Positions 13,534 through 24,556 are shown, numbered from the stretch's first letter. The stretch is DNA of 64,000 nt from Acanthacorydalis orientalis (GCA_034766995.1 CM068313.1:9781083-9845082); one strand, 5' to 3'. The notes: a model not told the origin generated them from the sequence alone. A program made the numbers and translations.

Positions 13534-13997
13534 TGTATTAAAAAATTCCTGTTGAATAAATACCAACTAAAGAATAGTGTTCTTTAGATTAGTGACGTGA
13601 TATTTTTGAAAAATTAAAAATATTTAATAGACAGACTTAATTGATTAGATTGATATTTAATAGACTAAAAAAAAATTGAGGTGCAAAATAGAAAAAAAAA
13701 CTACACATTTTTATATACTAAGAATCAAATAATCTATAATATAAAAAAACGTTCATCATCAAAAATTTAAAATGCTAAAAAATGAATCTAATTTTATAAT
13801 TGGAAATCAGAAAACATTTTTTCACAGTGCTAATAAAAATTGTATTTTTCTAAAAGGAAGTTTAGAATAGTAATTAAAAATTTCTATGAATGGCATTATA
13901 CACACTTTTTTAAAAAATAGATCCTATTTTAAGGGCTGTATTTATAAGTGAGTAAAGTAGGTGAATTTAATTTACATTTTATTTAGCTTGAAAAGAA

Positions 13998-14075
13998 GAA
14001 TTTTGTGGAGTGAGTAAAAATCCATAAATAAAAGTGAATTTAACAACAGTGCTACAACTTTATTGTAATTGAAGT
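13998..14075 (+). repeat. Family B tail fragment
   Basis: Matches the family B tail: TTTTGTGGAGTGAGTAAAAA, then GTGAATTTAACAACAGTGC. No arms are present. Confidence 0.5.
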
Positions 14076-14564
14076 TCTCAATAAATTTTATGAAATTATA
14101 ATTCAAATCTAATAAGTAAAATAAAGAATATAAATTTTAGAAAAACATTTTCGCTTAAGAGTTGCAAAAAGGCGCTGTGATTTGTGGAATTAATGTTTTT
14201 AGAAAGATTGTAAACAATTATCTAATAAAATTGAAAAGATAAATATTGATGGATAATTTTTTATTAATAACAGAACATATATTATTGAGTACACCAAACA
14301 TTCAGATAATTTAAAAAAATATTTAAAAAATATTAACAGAATATTAAACAAACCTATTTATCAAACAATGCCAAATTAAAAGTCATAATACATTTTAATC
14401 TTTTTTTAAACAATTTAAACATTTTTCGATTCAGAACCACACTTTGCTGATTTTAAAAACATTTTTAAAAGTAAGACAGCTTTAAAAGTAAAAATTGTTT
14501 TACTATGACGTAAGAAATTTATATATTCATTGCGTATTATATCAATAACTATCTATTTACTCAC

Positions 14565-14631
<67 letters not shown>

Positions 14632-14857
14632 CATACATATGGTATGCATGTACCAAAAAAGGTGTTCCTATTCTTTATATATTCATTACAATAAGTTACC
14701 TTTCAATAAAACCTTCTTGCATGAAGTAAAAGTTATTTCCTAAATTAAAACGCCCTTGCAATACTGTTTAATTATACGAATCAGTAGTTTAATTTAAATT
14801 TCGTAATAAACTGAAGAGCGGGTTCTTAGTCTTTTACAGCAGGGTTTTAATAACATA

Positions 14858-14976
<119 letters not shown>

Positions 14977-15119
14977 GTATGTATGTATGTACCTATAAGA
15001 GAGAGAAGGAGATGAAAAGAAAGACATTGTTAATTAGTTAAATAGACATATAGAAGACAATATAATTTATTTTCTTCGTTGAAAAAAATAACAAAAACAT
15101 CATATTAATTTAGATTGAA

Positions 15120-15420
15120 ATATTATAACAATTAGTGAAACGAATATTTCCATACGCATGAATGATGAGGGAGACAGAAAGAGTACGAGTAAATATATGC
15201 ATGTAAAAGTTTGTTATCGTCCGTCGAAATCAATCACAACAACGATTAATTTCAAACGAGCTGAAAATGAATTCCATTAATTATTTCTTAACAGCAGCAC
15301 GTGTCACGAGCAATTGAAATATCACGCAGAGACAAGAGATTTATAAGATGGAAAAAATGTTTAATATTATAACCGATATTCTTGTGTTGACGATACGACA
15401 CGACTTGGGGATTGTATAAT
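15120..15420. promoter_or_regulatory. Unique segment with CACGTG and homeodomain-type sites
   Basis: Non-repetitive and a little GC-richer than its surroundings. It contains a palindromic CACGTG at 15298-15303 and TAAT-core motifs in CCATTAATTATTTC at about 15276-15289. This is a candidate regulatory segment on motif content only; no neighbouring gene is visible. Confidence 0.2.
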
Positions 15421-15949
15421 CGTTTAAAATACACACTGGGGGTTTTCGTTAAAATATCCTTCATGTAAATTATATATATTTTATAAAATGAAAACGGATC
15501 GGATATTTATATAATTCTGGTCGGTGGTGTTGAAGTTAATCTGATTTGAAAAGATTTTGGAAGGGGATAATTAGATTTTAAGGGCGTTTAACACGTTTGT
15601 TATGATTTTTGTATCAATCTTAAATATGGAAATAAATTATAGTAAATTTTCAAACATACCCTTAGATTATTTTTCATCAATTATATTCATATTTAGTCTA
15701 CGGAAATGTACAAATATTAATTGTGAACTATTTATACTGAATTACAAATGTAAATGGATTTTTCTACATCAACTTTTTATAAACTCTTTAAAAAATAGAA
15801 TTAACAGAATCCCATAATTCAATGCCTTACACTTTTAAAAAGACATGACAAAGAAAATAAGTAAAATGTTTATAGAAAAGTTATGAAATACATATGAAAA
15901 AAAATACTTTCATTGAGAAAAAAACGCTATTTTAAAAAAATTGAGTTAA

Positions 15950-16750
15950 CTTTAACCCAATTTATAAAAACTAAGTTTTGTTGGTAGCGTGCGAGACACT
16001 TGTTATCATCTCTGATCTATAAAATTATCTCAAGGGAATGGAAAGGTAGAAGATGTAAAAAAGTAATACTTCTACATTCTTTAAACTGTGAGAATTTTAT
16101 AGAAACTTTAATCCAGATTATAATCAATTTGTTTTATGGCCTGCCAAGCACTTATTCATCATCTCCGATCTAAAAATTATCACAAACGAATGGAAAGGTA
16201 GAAATGTAAGAAAATAATATTTCTACATTTTTTAAACTATGACAATTTTATAAAAAACTTCCAATAAGTTTTGTTTGAGACGTGTGAGACATTTATTCAT
16301 TATCCTTGATCTATAAAACAATTTCAATGAATTGGAAGAATCATAAAAAGAAACAAAATATTTCTTTTAAGTTTTTTTTTAAAACTGTACCAATTTTTCA
16401 ACCGAGTTTATAAACCAAGTTTAACCCTTTTATAAACAATTTATTTCACTGTGTACGGGAAATTTTATTATTTTTTTTATATTCATCATCTCTAATCTAT
16501 AAAACTATTTCAAAGATCATAAATGTAACAAAATTCCGTTTTTATATTTTTTAAACTGACAATTTCACAGAAACTGCAATCCTGTTTATAAATCAAGTGT
16601 AACACATTTATAAACCAACTGTTTTATGGGATGCAAGATATTTATTCATCATCTCTGATCAATAAAATTATCCCAAAAAAATGGAAGGATCGGAAATGTA
16701 ATAAAATACTATTTTTACATTTTTTAAACTGAGACAATTGTCTAAAATGG
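15950..16750 (+). repeat. Degenerate tandem repeat, five units of ~145-185 bp
   Basis: The core TCATCATCTCTGATCTATAA recurs at about 16004, 16156, 16298, 16483 and 16645. Each time it is followed by a block with AATGGAA or a relative, then TTCTACATTTTTTAAACT, then TTTATAAA. The last and first units are closest to each other; the third and fourth carry insertions. A single related block lies at about 35090-35150. Plus-strand frames across the array are closed. Confidence 0.75.
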
Positions 16751-17131
16751 TAAATAATTATTATATTTGTTTGTGTTCTTTATAAATGAGACTAAAAATT
16801 GGAACAACATTCTTAAAAATATTATTAGGCATATTTAGACTTATTAATAAAAACAATAATTGTTTAATTTAAAAAAATTTTCAAAAAAAACTTTTAACTA
16901 TAATAAATTAATTTTAATAATTACAATTTAAAAAAATATATATACACGCCCCCAATATCAAGAGTTTCATTAATTGATTGAAAAAATAACTACTGATGGA
17001 ATATGTTGTATGAAAAAAGTAGAAAAGTACATTAAAATACACTAATAACCTTTTAAATTGAAAAAAGCATGTATATTTTTAAAATAAAAACAGCTCTACG
17101 AAATTTGTGTATATATAAACATGTATGTATG

Positions 17132-17186
<55 letters not shown>

Positions 17187-17924
17187 ACGATAAGAGCAAA
17201 GTTTTTAATAGAATCTAGTGTTTTTCCAATCATCAAAAGTACAAATAAAATACTTTTATTTATAAAAAAAATATTCCGTTAAAATATCGGATGTTTACTT
17301 GACGTTTATTGAGATTATTGATTTTACACTCTATCGAACGGTTTATGCTTGTTAATATTTCACTGAATTTTAAGTTATTTTCGTACACACAATCTACATA
17401 CATTTGTAAAACTGTTGTGAAAATATAATAAAAGATACTGATGAAAATGTGTTAAAATTATTATTGTGCAAAAGTAACTTTTAGAGTATTGAAATGGTTT
17501 TTTTTTAAAAAAATAAAAATAAAACAGACTAATTACTTTATATGAAATTGAACTGTTTGGCAAGCAAGTTGAAAAATACAAAATAATAAAACTATTTTCA
17601 TAATTCGTAAGCACCCTTTGACAATTTCATTGTCAAATACTGTTTTATCTTGGTAGGCAAATGCTTGTTGTGATGATATTCATTTTTTTACGAAACAGTA
17701 AAAAATTATAAGTTATCAAATTTGAAATTACTGCGAAAAAATATTTATTAAAGAAGTATGCAAGCCTGTGGTATTCAACCGATTTGTTTTTCATACTGTG
17801 AAAATCTGTACTGAGGAAATCTGTATGCTGTTCGTTTGATTTCATATATTAAAACGTGTCATTTGACAGATCAAATACTTCATATTTAAATGTTTATTAA
17901 TAAAATATCAACAAATATATCCAG

Positions 17925-18136
17925 GTAAAATAGGTAATTACTTTGAGAAGGTTTTGACGCCGGTGGTCGGTCAACCCGAACCACCAATTATACCTACTTT
18001 AGCTACTACATCTCAAGTCCGACAAATGGCAAAAGGCAAAAAATCTGCCGAACCAAAATTACTGCCAATTATCTTACATTCGATTTCTTGCCTAAGAGAG
18101 GTTGGAGGTTCAAGATTAAATAAAATCTATCGGCAG
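17925..18136 (+). CDS. Internal exon of a putative winged-helix, basic-tailed protein
   Basis: This exon is read in one open frame beginning GKIGNYFEKV and ending LREVGGSRLNKIYRQ. A consensus 3' splice site (ATATCCAG) precedes it at 17923-17924. The frame has no ATG before an in-frame stop at 17864, so translation must enter from an upstream exon, which I could not find. The 5' splice site is CAG|GTTCGA after codon 18134-18136, phase 0. The second half (LPIILHSISCLREVGGSRL) has the amphipathic helix pattern of the first two helices of a linker-histone-like winged helix, and the downstream exon supplies the third helix and wing. Codon use and GC content exceed the flanks. Low-confidence alternative: a related insect domain of unknown function. 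Probable role is chromatin or DNA binding, by inference only. Confidence 0.65.
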
Positions 18137-18219
18137 GTTCGAACAATTTTTTTTTATTATTTAATATACATATTTTCATATCAATCTATTTAGTGTGTAA
18201 TAAAATCAACTGCATTATT

Positions 18220-18510
18220 TTTAAAAACAAGTAGAATCACTGGATTTTTTTGCTATTAAATAGAGATATTTCATCAAAAAGTGGCTATAAAGCAAGCATA
18301 AGTCTAATATTTTCTGTACCTTAGCGTCCTGATAGTAATGGTATCTATCTAAATACGAATAAGAAATCATTAAAAATGATAAATAATTAATTTTTGACCA
18401 GAAAAAAGTTTTGTGGTTTTTGGAGACAGTGAAACATTCATGTATGGAGAAGAATTCAGCTGTCATTCCAGAAATATTTTATGTTAATTTCTTGTGTATT
18501 CCAGGAAATA
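18220..18510 (+). repeat. Family B foldback copy inside the intron
   Basis: The minus-strand frame 18221-18466 is explained by this repeat. A left arm block with the motif CTTAGCGTCCTGATAG is followed by a right arm with AATGGTATCTATCTAAATAC. The tail at 18410-18480 (TTGTGGTTTTTGGAGACAG) is typical. Part of a further copy lies at 18830-18925 (GTGACGAGGCCATTATCCTC). Confidence 0.55.
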
Positions 18511-19279
18511 TTAAATCCTGGAGGTCACTTTTGCACGAGTTATTTTAATTATGATATAATAAACTATAAATACACAGCACAACCTTAAAATCGGTACCGT
18601 TCAAAACTGGAATGACGTGATTTTGATAACTTGGATATAAAAAATTATCAATATACAATACGTTTTCTGTCAAACAAAACAGTCAATAATTATTGTGTTA
18701 TTTTGATTTCAATCGATTTACTGATATACATTTCAATAAAAATATTAGAATTTTCATTTTGATACAACAAAGAAAACAGTTATTATTTTACAAATGACTT
18801 TTTTCACCAGTATAAAAAATCACAAAAATGTCTGAATAATAATAACTGATTGATGATCGCTTTTTACTGTTGATTATGAACATTTCGGTGACGAGGCCAT
18901 TATCCTCAGAGCTTTAAGGTTCAGAAAATATTTTTCTGACAAGAATTTTTCTTGTTTTCTGGAATGAAAAATTCTTTTGCGAAAATATATCTGACCAAAG
19001 TGAAGGAATTAATTATTATATTTGAATCATGGTTTCTTGTTGGATCAGTTTTACCTATGCCATATAAAATCTGTCGAATAACAATCCGTTCAAAATTTGT
19101 ATCGTTCTTTGCACATAACATATTAGTATTGTTATTCCGTGATGCAATTTTAGTTCGTTGGTCTGAAATATCAAATTGTTGCATTTTGTTACAATACAGG
19201 ATCTTGAAATGGACGAAAATTACACCCTTTTACAACATATCCATACAGTGTCGATTGTTTGTTTTACTTTTAGATTATA

Positions 19280-19749
19280 TGAGGGTAGCACCAAATATTC
19301 TCGGCCTAAATAGGAAGGAATGTAAATAAAAAAACAAGATTTTACTATATAATTCCCTTTAACTTCAATATATTTTTTTACATCGTTTAATCAGCAATTC
19401 TATGCACTTATAAAATTAATCTATCGTTTTCGTGTTAAATTAGTCAGTTACCACTGTTTTCAGGACATTGTCATCATTAAAATCTGTCTACGTAAATTTT
19501 TTTGTCAAATTACAAAAAAAATTGTAATCTCTAGCGGTCATTTATAGACTGTAGTGGGTGATACAATTCTTGGAAGCCACATTCACAAACAGTGACTTGA
19601 GAAACAGTAACGATGTGATTTGGTGGCGAGTAACAAGTGAACTGTTTTTGCTAGATTTCCTCGTCGTTTTTCTCGAATATTATCCCGAAATTTATGCATC
19701 AAAGTTAGATAATACAAATCAATAACAGTGGTAGGGCGCTTCTTAATAT

Positions 19750-19796
<47 letters not shown>

Positions 19797-20591
19797 ATGC
19801 CTTTGCAATCCTAAAAAGTTGTGGCTGTAGTATTTTTTCTGGATTGAGACACCTTGACTATTTTTGGTGGCGGTTCACTTTTTCATCGCCATTCCACGGA
19901 TTGTCTTTTAAAAAAAGGATCATGGTAAAGGACCATTGTTTCATCTTCAGTTACAATGGAGTCGATTAGTGCATTTGGATCTGGCTCACAGAGCTCTAAA
20001 AATCAACATGCGCACGGCTACTCGATGCTGAGACGCTGATAGGCCGGGAAAAGTTTGGACACACATCATGCACTTACTTTATTCGTACTTAAATGTTCGT
20101 AGAGAATTCGGCGAACGGTTCTTTTGTGAAATACTGAATATCATTGATAATTCTTTCACTGTTCAGCGCCGATCACTAAGCACCAGGTCTTCGTCAAGTG
20201 CGATAAAATCAGACGTGATCAATTCCATAAGGCGACCATGACGTGATTCATCTTCCAGTGACTTTTCTCCCACCCGAAATCTCTTAGCCCATTCTTCTAC
20301 TGTGAAGTATGAAAGAGAAGCTATACGCCACCCAATAATTGTTTTACTTGATGTGGTATAATACCTTCTTTAGTTAGAAACTTTATTACTGCATGATACT
20401 CAATGTTGGTTACTAGTGACATTATTAAGAACACATATTATTCTTATTGCTGTCAGCAGAGGATTGATCCAGTTGTACCCTTAAAATTTTCACAGAATGC
20501 TACAAAGATACGAATCTACCATACTACACAGATTTACCATGCGCGCGCATGCACAAACATGTTAAGCTAAGAATACTTGCCGCTACCCTCA
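19280..20591 (-). mobile_element. Full-length degenerate mariner element
   Basis: A ~1.31-kb element bounded by imperfect inverted repeats. On the plus strand the left end reads TGAGGGTAGCACCAAATATT (from 19280). The complement of the right end reads TGAGGGTAGCGGCAAGTATT (ending 20591). A TA lies immediately to the left; the right-hand TA has decayed. Length, TIRs and the transposase remnant identify a Tc1/mariner superfamily insertion of the mariner branch. It lies in antisense orientation within the intron of the winged-helix gene. A (TA)n repeat has expanded inside it at 19750-19790. Confidence 0.85.
19345..20422 (-). pseudogene. Mariner transposase pseudogene
   Basis: The start codon region at 20420-20422 encodes MSLVTNIEYHAVIKF. 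Later blocks, in shifting frames, include WAKRFRVGEKSLEDESRHG (N-terminal helix-turn-helix region), MHKFRDNIREKRRGNLAK and CGFQEL, and near the C-terminus FNTKTID and IEVKGNYI. The first catalytic Asp survives in the EDET motif (codon at 19943-19945). The segment that should hold the second Asp (QDNAPAH-type motif) is shortened and lacks it. The third sits in a shifted DYNFF block. Several stops and frameshifts occur, so it is long dead. A full mariner transposase is about 340-350 residues, and this relic spans that length. Confidence 0.85.
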
Positions 20592-20806
20592 TTTGTGTAT
20601 CTACAATATTTTGTACATCATCAGTTTCAACTTTCAATTTCTTTAGATATTTTAAGTCTACGTCTAAAAATCTTAAAGTATCGAATGTCAAATAGTCGTA
20701 GATAATATAATCTCATGCTAACGTTCAAAATTCGAACATAAAAATCAAAAACAATCAATTATTGCTTATAAACTGTATACTTGTTAAATTGTTTTCATTG
20801 ATAATA

Positions 20807-20900
<94 letters not shown>

Positions 20901-20941
20901 TTATAAGAGAAAATAATACTCTCAATTAAAAATGTATGTAG

Positions 20942-21433
20942 GTAGAAGATCACATAGAAAATCAACAAATACGACCAAGGCCTAGAAACCTCCGCCTACA
21001 AGTTCAACGAACGCTTGCATACGGTAGAGAATTGGGCTTTATCGAAAGACAAGAAGGAAAATATAAACTTATTTCAAATCAAAAAACAAATAAACGAAAA
21101 CTAACCGCAGCAAAATCCGAAAACAAAAGATCGTGTTTACGAAAAAGTACCACTCTGAAAACATCACAACCGGTTGATAAAACACGGCAGGCGCGTAAAC
21201 GGGATAAAAAGCATAAATCAGATACGAGGAAGAATAAAAGAAAACCGCGCAAGGATGAGAGTGACGGTGACGAATCTGACAGTTGTACAGATTATAGTGA
21301 CAGTGCTAGTGACCGCAGCGGGGGGACGCATGATACAGACGAAACGAGATCTAATTCGGTGTCTAGGAGTTCCGTGTCGTATTCGATGAGTGAAACTTCG
21401 GACGGGTCTCATCAATCGGCAAACAAAAAATGA
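20942..21433 (+). CDS. 3' coding exon of the winged-helix, basic-tailed protein
   Basis: The exon starts after TGTATGTAG at 20941 in phase 0 with VEDHIENQQIRPRPRN. The hydrophobic pattern LRLQVQRTLAYGRELGF, then IERQEGKYKLIS, fits the third helix and beta-wing of a linker-histone/winged-helix fold begun in the upstream exon. After residue ~45 of this exon the protein becomes Lys/Arg-rich (TRQARKRDKKHKSDTRKNKR, a strong nuclear-localisation-like run), then Ser/Asp-rich with SD and RS-type repeats, ending KK and TGA at 21431-21433. The exon gives 163 codons; with the upstream exon, at least ~233 residues. Likely nuclear and DNA- or chromatin-associated by composition. The family is not firmly recognised. 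See the note on open frame continuing past the stop. Confidence 0.7.
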   Translation, partial: VEDHIENQQIRPRPRNLRLQVQRTLAYGRELGFIERQEGKYKLISNQKTNKRKLTAAKSENKRSCLRKSTTLKTSQPVDKTRQARKRDKKHKSDTRKNKRKPRKDESDGDESDSCTDYSDSASDRSGGTHDTDETRSNSVSRSSVSYSMSETSDGSHQSANKK

Positions 21434-21529
21434 ACTTTGTTAGCTAAACAAAAACCAGTAGAGTTTAAAAAACAAATTCATGAATTGTCTAGTGGTCTCG
21501 ATCCGGATGAATCAATCTAGTCTTTACCT

Positions 21530-21600
21530 GTCATAACTAGTTTCGGTTTTAAAATCGTCTTCAAGATGACCGAAGAGCCGAAACTAGTTATGGGAGATGA
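21530..21600. repeat. Family E foldback repeat in the gene's 3' region
   Basis: The arms CATAACTAGTTTCGG (about 21531-21545) and CCGAAACTAGTTATG (about 21578-21592) form a perfect 15-bp inverted repeat with a loop of ~32 bp. The same core, GTTTCGGCACGTG and CACGTGCCGAAACT, occurs at 24.4 and 25.4 kb, so it is a dispersed element and not a gene-specific structure. Confidence 0.6.
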
Positions 21601-21735
21601 AGACTTAAATGATTCGCCAGAATTGAAGCTACCAGGACAAGATCACAAGTATGAAAACAAACAATTAAAATTTTACTTTCGAAGATGAAAATATGATGAA
21701 GATAAAATTAATATTCTGATTTTAGGACTGAGTCA

Positions 21736-21761
21736 TATGGCAGACGATGAAGTCTGCCATA
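21736..21761 (+). other. Perfect 10-bp stem hairpin
   Basis: TATGGCAGAC pairs with GTCTGCCATA around a 6-base GATGAA loop. This is unusually stable for this AT-rich DNA. It lies downstream of the winged-helix gene and could be a 3'-UTR structure or chance. Confidence 0.5.
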
Positions 21762-22125
21762 GGATTTGATAAAAACCATTCTCAAGATTTATACCAAATA
21801 TAAACGTGTTCGGTTGTATTTGTCTGTCTTTTTATATATAAAAATATTTTATAGCTTTTTCATTTTTTATTATATTTTTTTAGATATACAATATATCGAA
21901 TGTTTTTTTTTTTTTGTAATCATAACTGAACTTAAACTATCATAATAATATAAATCATAATAAATTTTATAAATTACTTACTGGATAAATATTTATTTTT
22001 GGTTAAAAAAAGTATAAGGTAAAAATATGTTTCTATTTATATGAAATAAATATTAACGGTACTAATATAATTTTTTTAATACAGTTTGGACCATACATAG
22101 AATACTACGAAATATAAAAAATATA

Positions 22126-22239
22126 TTAGGTGTAAAAATTAATTCGGTGCCTTTAAACTGAATCAATCACAACACTGTTCTAAATAAAATTATTTTCTCG
22201 TCGTTTCAGGATTTTGAAGTGTTAACTTAAACATTTAAA

Positions 22240-22290
<51 letters not shown>

Positions 22291-22655
22291 CCAAAAAGTT
22301 AACATAACCTCATAAAATAGTAGTGAATACGACGGCGTTCAATAAGCAGTATATTAGATATTGCATACTTATCGCACTCTAGTTAAAAATGCTTCCAAAA
22401 TTGCGAGAATGATTTGATCAGAGGCATAAAACATGCAAAAAAATATTAAAAAAAGTGGAAGAGGTTCAAAATTGCATAACGACTTGATCGACCCAAAGTT
22501 GCCATCTTTTTTCGATAAACGATTCGTCAGTTATTCGTTAAATTGAGCAATGTTATACAAAATAATGGAATATTTTGAGGATTGAAATGTATTCTATTTT
22601 TCGGTAAACACTCATTTTCTATAAAGAAAGGCGCCGAATTAATTTGTAAACCTAA
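22126..22655 (+). mobile_element. Family A non-autonomous mariner derivative, copy 2
   Basis: A 530-bp element with intact TA target duplications (22124-22125 and 22656-22657). Termini are TTAGGTGTAAAAATTAATTC and the complement ending GAATTAATTTGTAAACCTAA, a clear ~26-bp inverted repeat whose inner part reads GGCGCC. The interior keeps a transposase N-terminal remnant near 22335-22400 and a C-terminal remnant near 22490-22580 (phase-shifted VRQLFVKLSNVIQNNGIF-like), with the catalytic core missing. A (TA)n tract has grown in its 5' region at 22243-22287. Confidence 0.85.
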
Positions 22656-22659
22656 TATT

Positions 22660-23713
22660 TGGTCTCAAATCCCATAAAATCATTTCCAAATATTTATAAA
22701 CAACGTTTATACCAGACTGTACACAATTTTCGGTTCTTTATAGAAATACTGCCAATCCAGTCCTAAAAATAATAATTTGTGACTTTTATTTTTTATAATT
22801 TCTGACGGTCTTGCCTGCTTACTTTCACATTTGACACATTAAGAGAAAAAATATTACTCTTATAATCTAAATATATATCATAATCATAACTACATTCTTG
22901 TATTACATTAATAATAAAAGTTTTAAAGAAAAATGTATAAACCTGGGTATGGATATAAGGGAGCGGGACGTGATTAAGGGTTAAGGTATAATTTGTAACA
23001 AAAAAATTCTAATTCACAAAAAGCACTCTTTCTAACTGATAATAAATTTGAAAAAAAATTCTTTCAAAAAATATACAACAAAATGATGCATTCTCATATT
23101 TGTTTTTAATAAAAAGTGTATTTCTGTATTAAAATACGCAGTTTTAATAAAACAGTGATAAACGACGTACAAACATTTGATTAAAAAATAATATAGCTCT
23201 TCAGGACTGACTGTTGTAACTTTGGCATTTTCATTAAATTTTAATAATTAAAAAAACAAACAAACAAAAAGCTCCCAGTTTCAAAACTAAACTACAAATT
23301 TCAGAATATTACAAATTCCTTTACTGAACTTTCATTACTAGGAAAATAGTCAACGTTCAACGTAACGTATAAATTATGAAGAGATGCAACACACTCACGG
23401 GAAACGCTACTAAATCTTCATACGAAACGAATAAAAAAAAACAGTTCATACCTTGTCTTTTTTTAAACATCGCCAATGTCGAAAAGCAATGACCTTGCTC
23501 TATTTATAGAGTGTGGAGTAGCAGGGAATCCTTTCGACGTCTGCATTCCATATGTGGTTAGATATGCTCTTAAAAATAGTGTATATACGAATGCGGAAAT
23601 GTATGACAAAAGTTGGAAAGTTCAATATTCTGAGACCGAGATAACTTCTAAGTTGATAACAAGTCGAGAGTGTTCTTCAAGATACGTACATACATACGTA
23701 AGTGTATAAATAA

Positions 23714-23753
<40 letters not shown>

Positions 23754-23944
23754 GCAGCTATATAAACACACACACAAACATACATGTTTAGAAATACGAG
23801 TAGAAAATAGTACTTTAATATTTATTGAAAAAGTTACCTGTGTTTCCCTTCAAGCCTTCAAGCAATATGCTGTTCGTAGGTATTTTAATGTTTATATAAG
23901 CATCATTTTGTTCATTTTATACACACCTACACAATTTATGTCTT

Positions 23945-24001
<57 letters not shown>

Positions 24002-24436
24002 GTGTTATAATATATAGTGAGTTTGAAAGAAATACAATAATATTACACAACTTTTTTGAATTATTTCGTTCATCTTTTCATCACACTATAATTTTTGAAA
24101 CTTGTAAAATAAATAGAATTATATCACACTTATTTTTTGGTATTATTGCTGTCTATATATATATATAATTTTTGCGAGAAATTTTCAGTAATGAAGCTAT
24201 GAAGATGACACTCTGCTCTCGAAATCAGGCACATAATATTCAACACGTCGAAATGCTTGATTTGTTGAAGGGTCGAAGGATCGTTTTCAGGAGAGCGTTT
24301 GTCAATTTTAATTAAGACTAATTTCATTTCAATGTTAAAAAATTACATGTTTTCATTTAAAATTATATCTGTATGTTTTATATCTGTGATTCCCTTTCAA
24401 GCAATCTGACAGTCTTCGTTATTTGGAATGATCTAA
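22660..24436. other. AT-rich intergenic DNA with two TA microsatellites
   Basis: No gene was recognised. A plus-strand ATG frame at 23476-23709 (MSKSNDLALFIECGVAGNPF...) is locally GC-richer than its surroundings but ends in repeat sequence and resembles nothing known. The frame 23752-24168 is built around (TA)n at 23948-23989. (TA)n also lies at 23718-23750. Confidence 0.35.
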
Positions 24437-24444
24437 GTATTTTT

Positions 24445-24556
24445 TCCATTATTAGTTTCGGCACGTGTGTTATCTTCAGGTAGATATTTAGAACTGGCGG
24501 ATTCTCTAACATCTGTGTGAAGAAAACGCACGTACCGAAACTCTTAATGATGAATA
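24445..24556. repeat. Family E foldback repeat, complete copy
   Basis: The left arm, ATTATTAGTTTCGGCACGTG plus a TTATCTTCAGGTAGAT block, pairs with the right arm (GTGAAGAAAACGCACGTACC, then GAAACTCTTAATGAT). A partial copy is at 25407-25500 (CTGAAGATGCCACACGTGCC), a third at 21530-21600, and a short piece at 58318-58345. No coding capacity. Confidence 0.6.

Larger units (their letters stand above)
18137..20941 (+). other. Intron of the winged-helix gene, with nested repeats
   Basis: The 2.8-kb intron runs from GTTCGA to a TGTATGTAG acceptor. It contains family B material at about 18220-18510 and 18830-18925, the mariner relic at 19280-20591, and a compound (CT)n(TA)n repeat at 20813-20897 directly upstream of the acceptor. 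That repeat supplies a very long pyrimidine tract. Removing the intron joins the two coding segments in phase (Q|V) with no residue lost, the main support for the gene model. Confidence 0.6.
21434..21770 (+). other. 3' region of the gene: possible coding extension or UTR
   Basis: In the same frame as the exon, codons continue after TGA as TLLAKQKPVEFKKQIHELSS up to a TAG at 21518. They then continue through FKMTEEPKLVMGDEDLNDSP to about 21648. A 77-bp AT-rich intron-like segment follows (GTATGA at 21649, TGATTTTAG ending 21725). It would join to KTESYGRR and a TGA at 21748. The two in-frame stops make this extension non-translatable as read, unless there is readthrough, another splice event or a recent loss. 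A family E inverted repeat occupies 21530-21600. A 10-bp stem hairpin sits at 21736-21761. A poly(A) signal AATAAA lies at 21959-21964. Confidence 0.4.

Noticed and set aside
21218..21415. 65-codon minus-strand ORF and 71-codon plus-strand ORF 21174-21389
   Set aside because: Shadows of the coding exon 20942-21433 in other frames; low stop density follows from its higher GC.
23476..23709. 77-codon ORF starting MSKSNDLALF
   Set aside because: Locally GC-richer but ends in repeat DNA and no family, splice signals or repeats of the frame could be found; too weak to call a gene.
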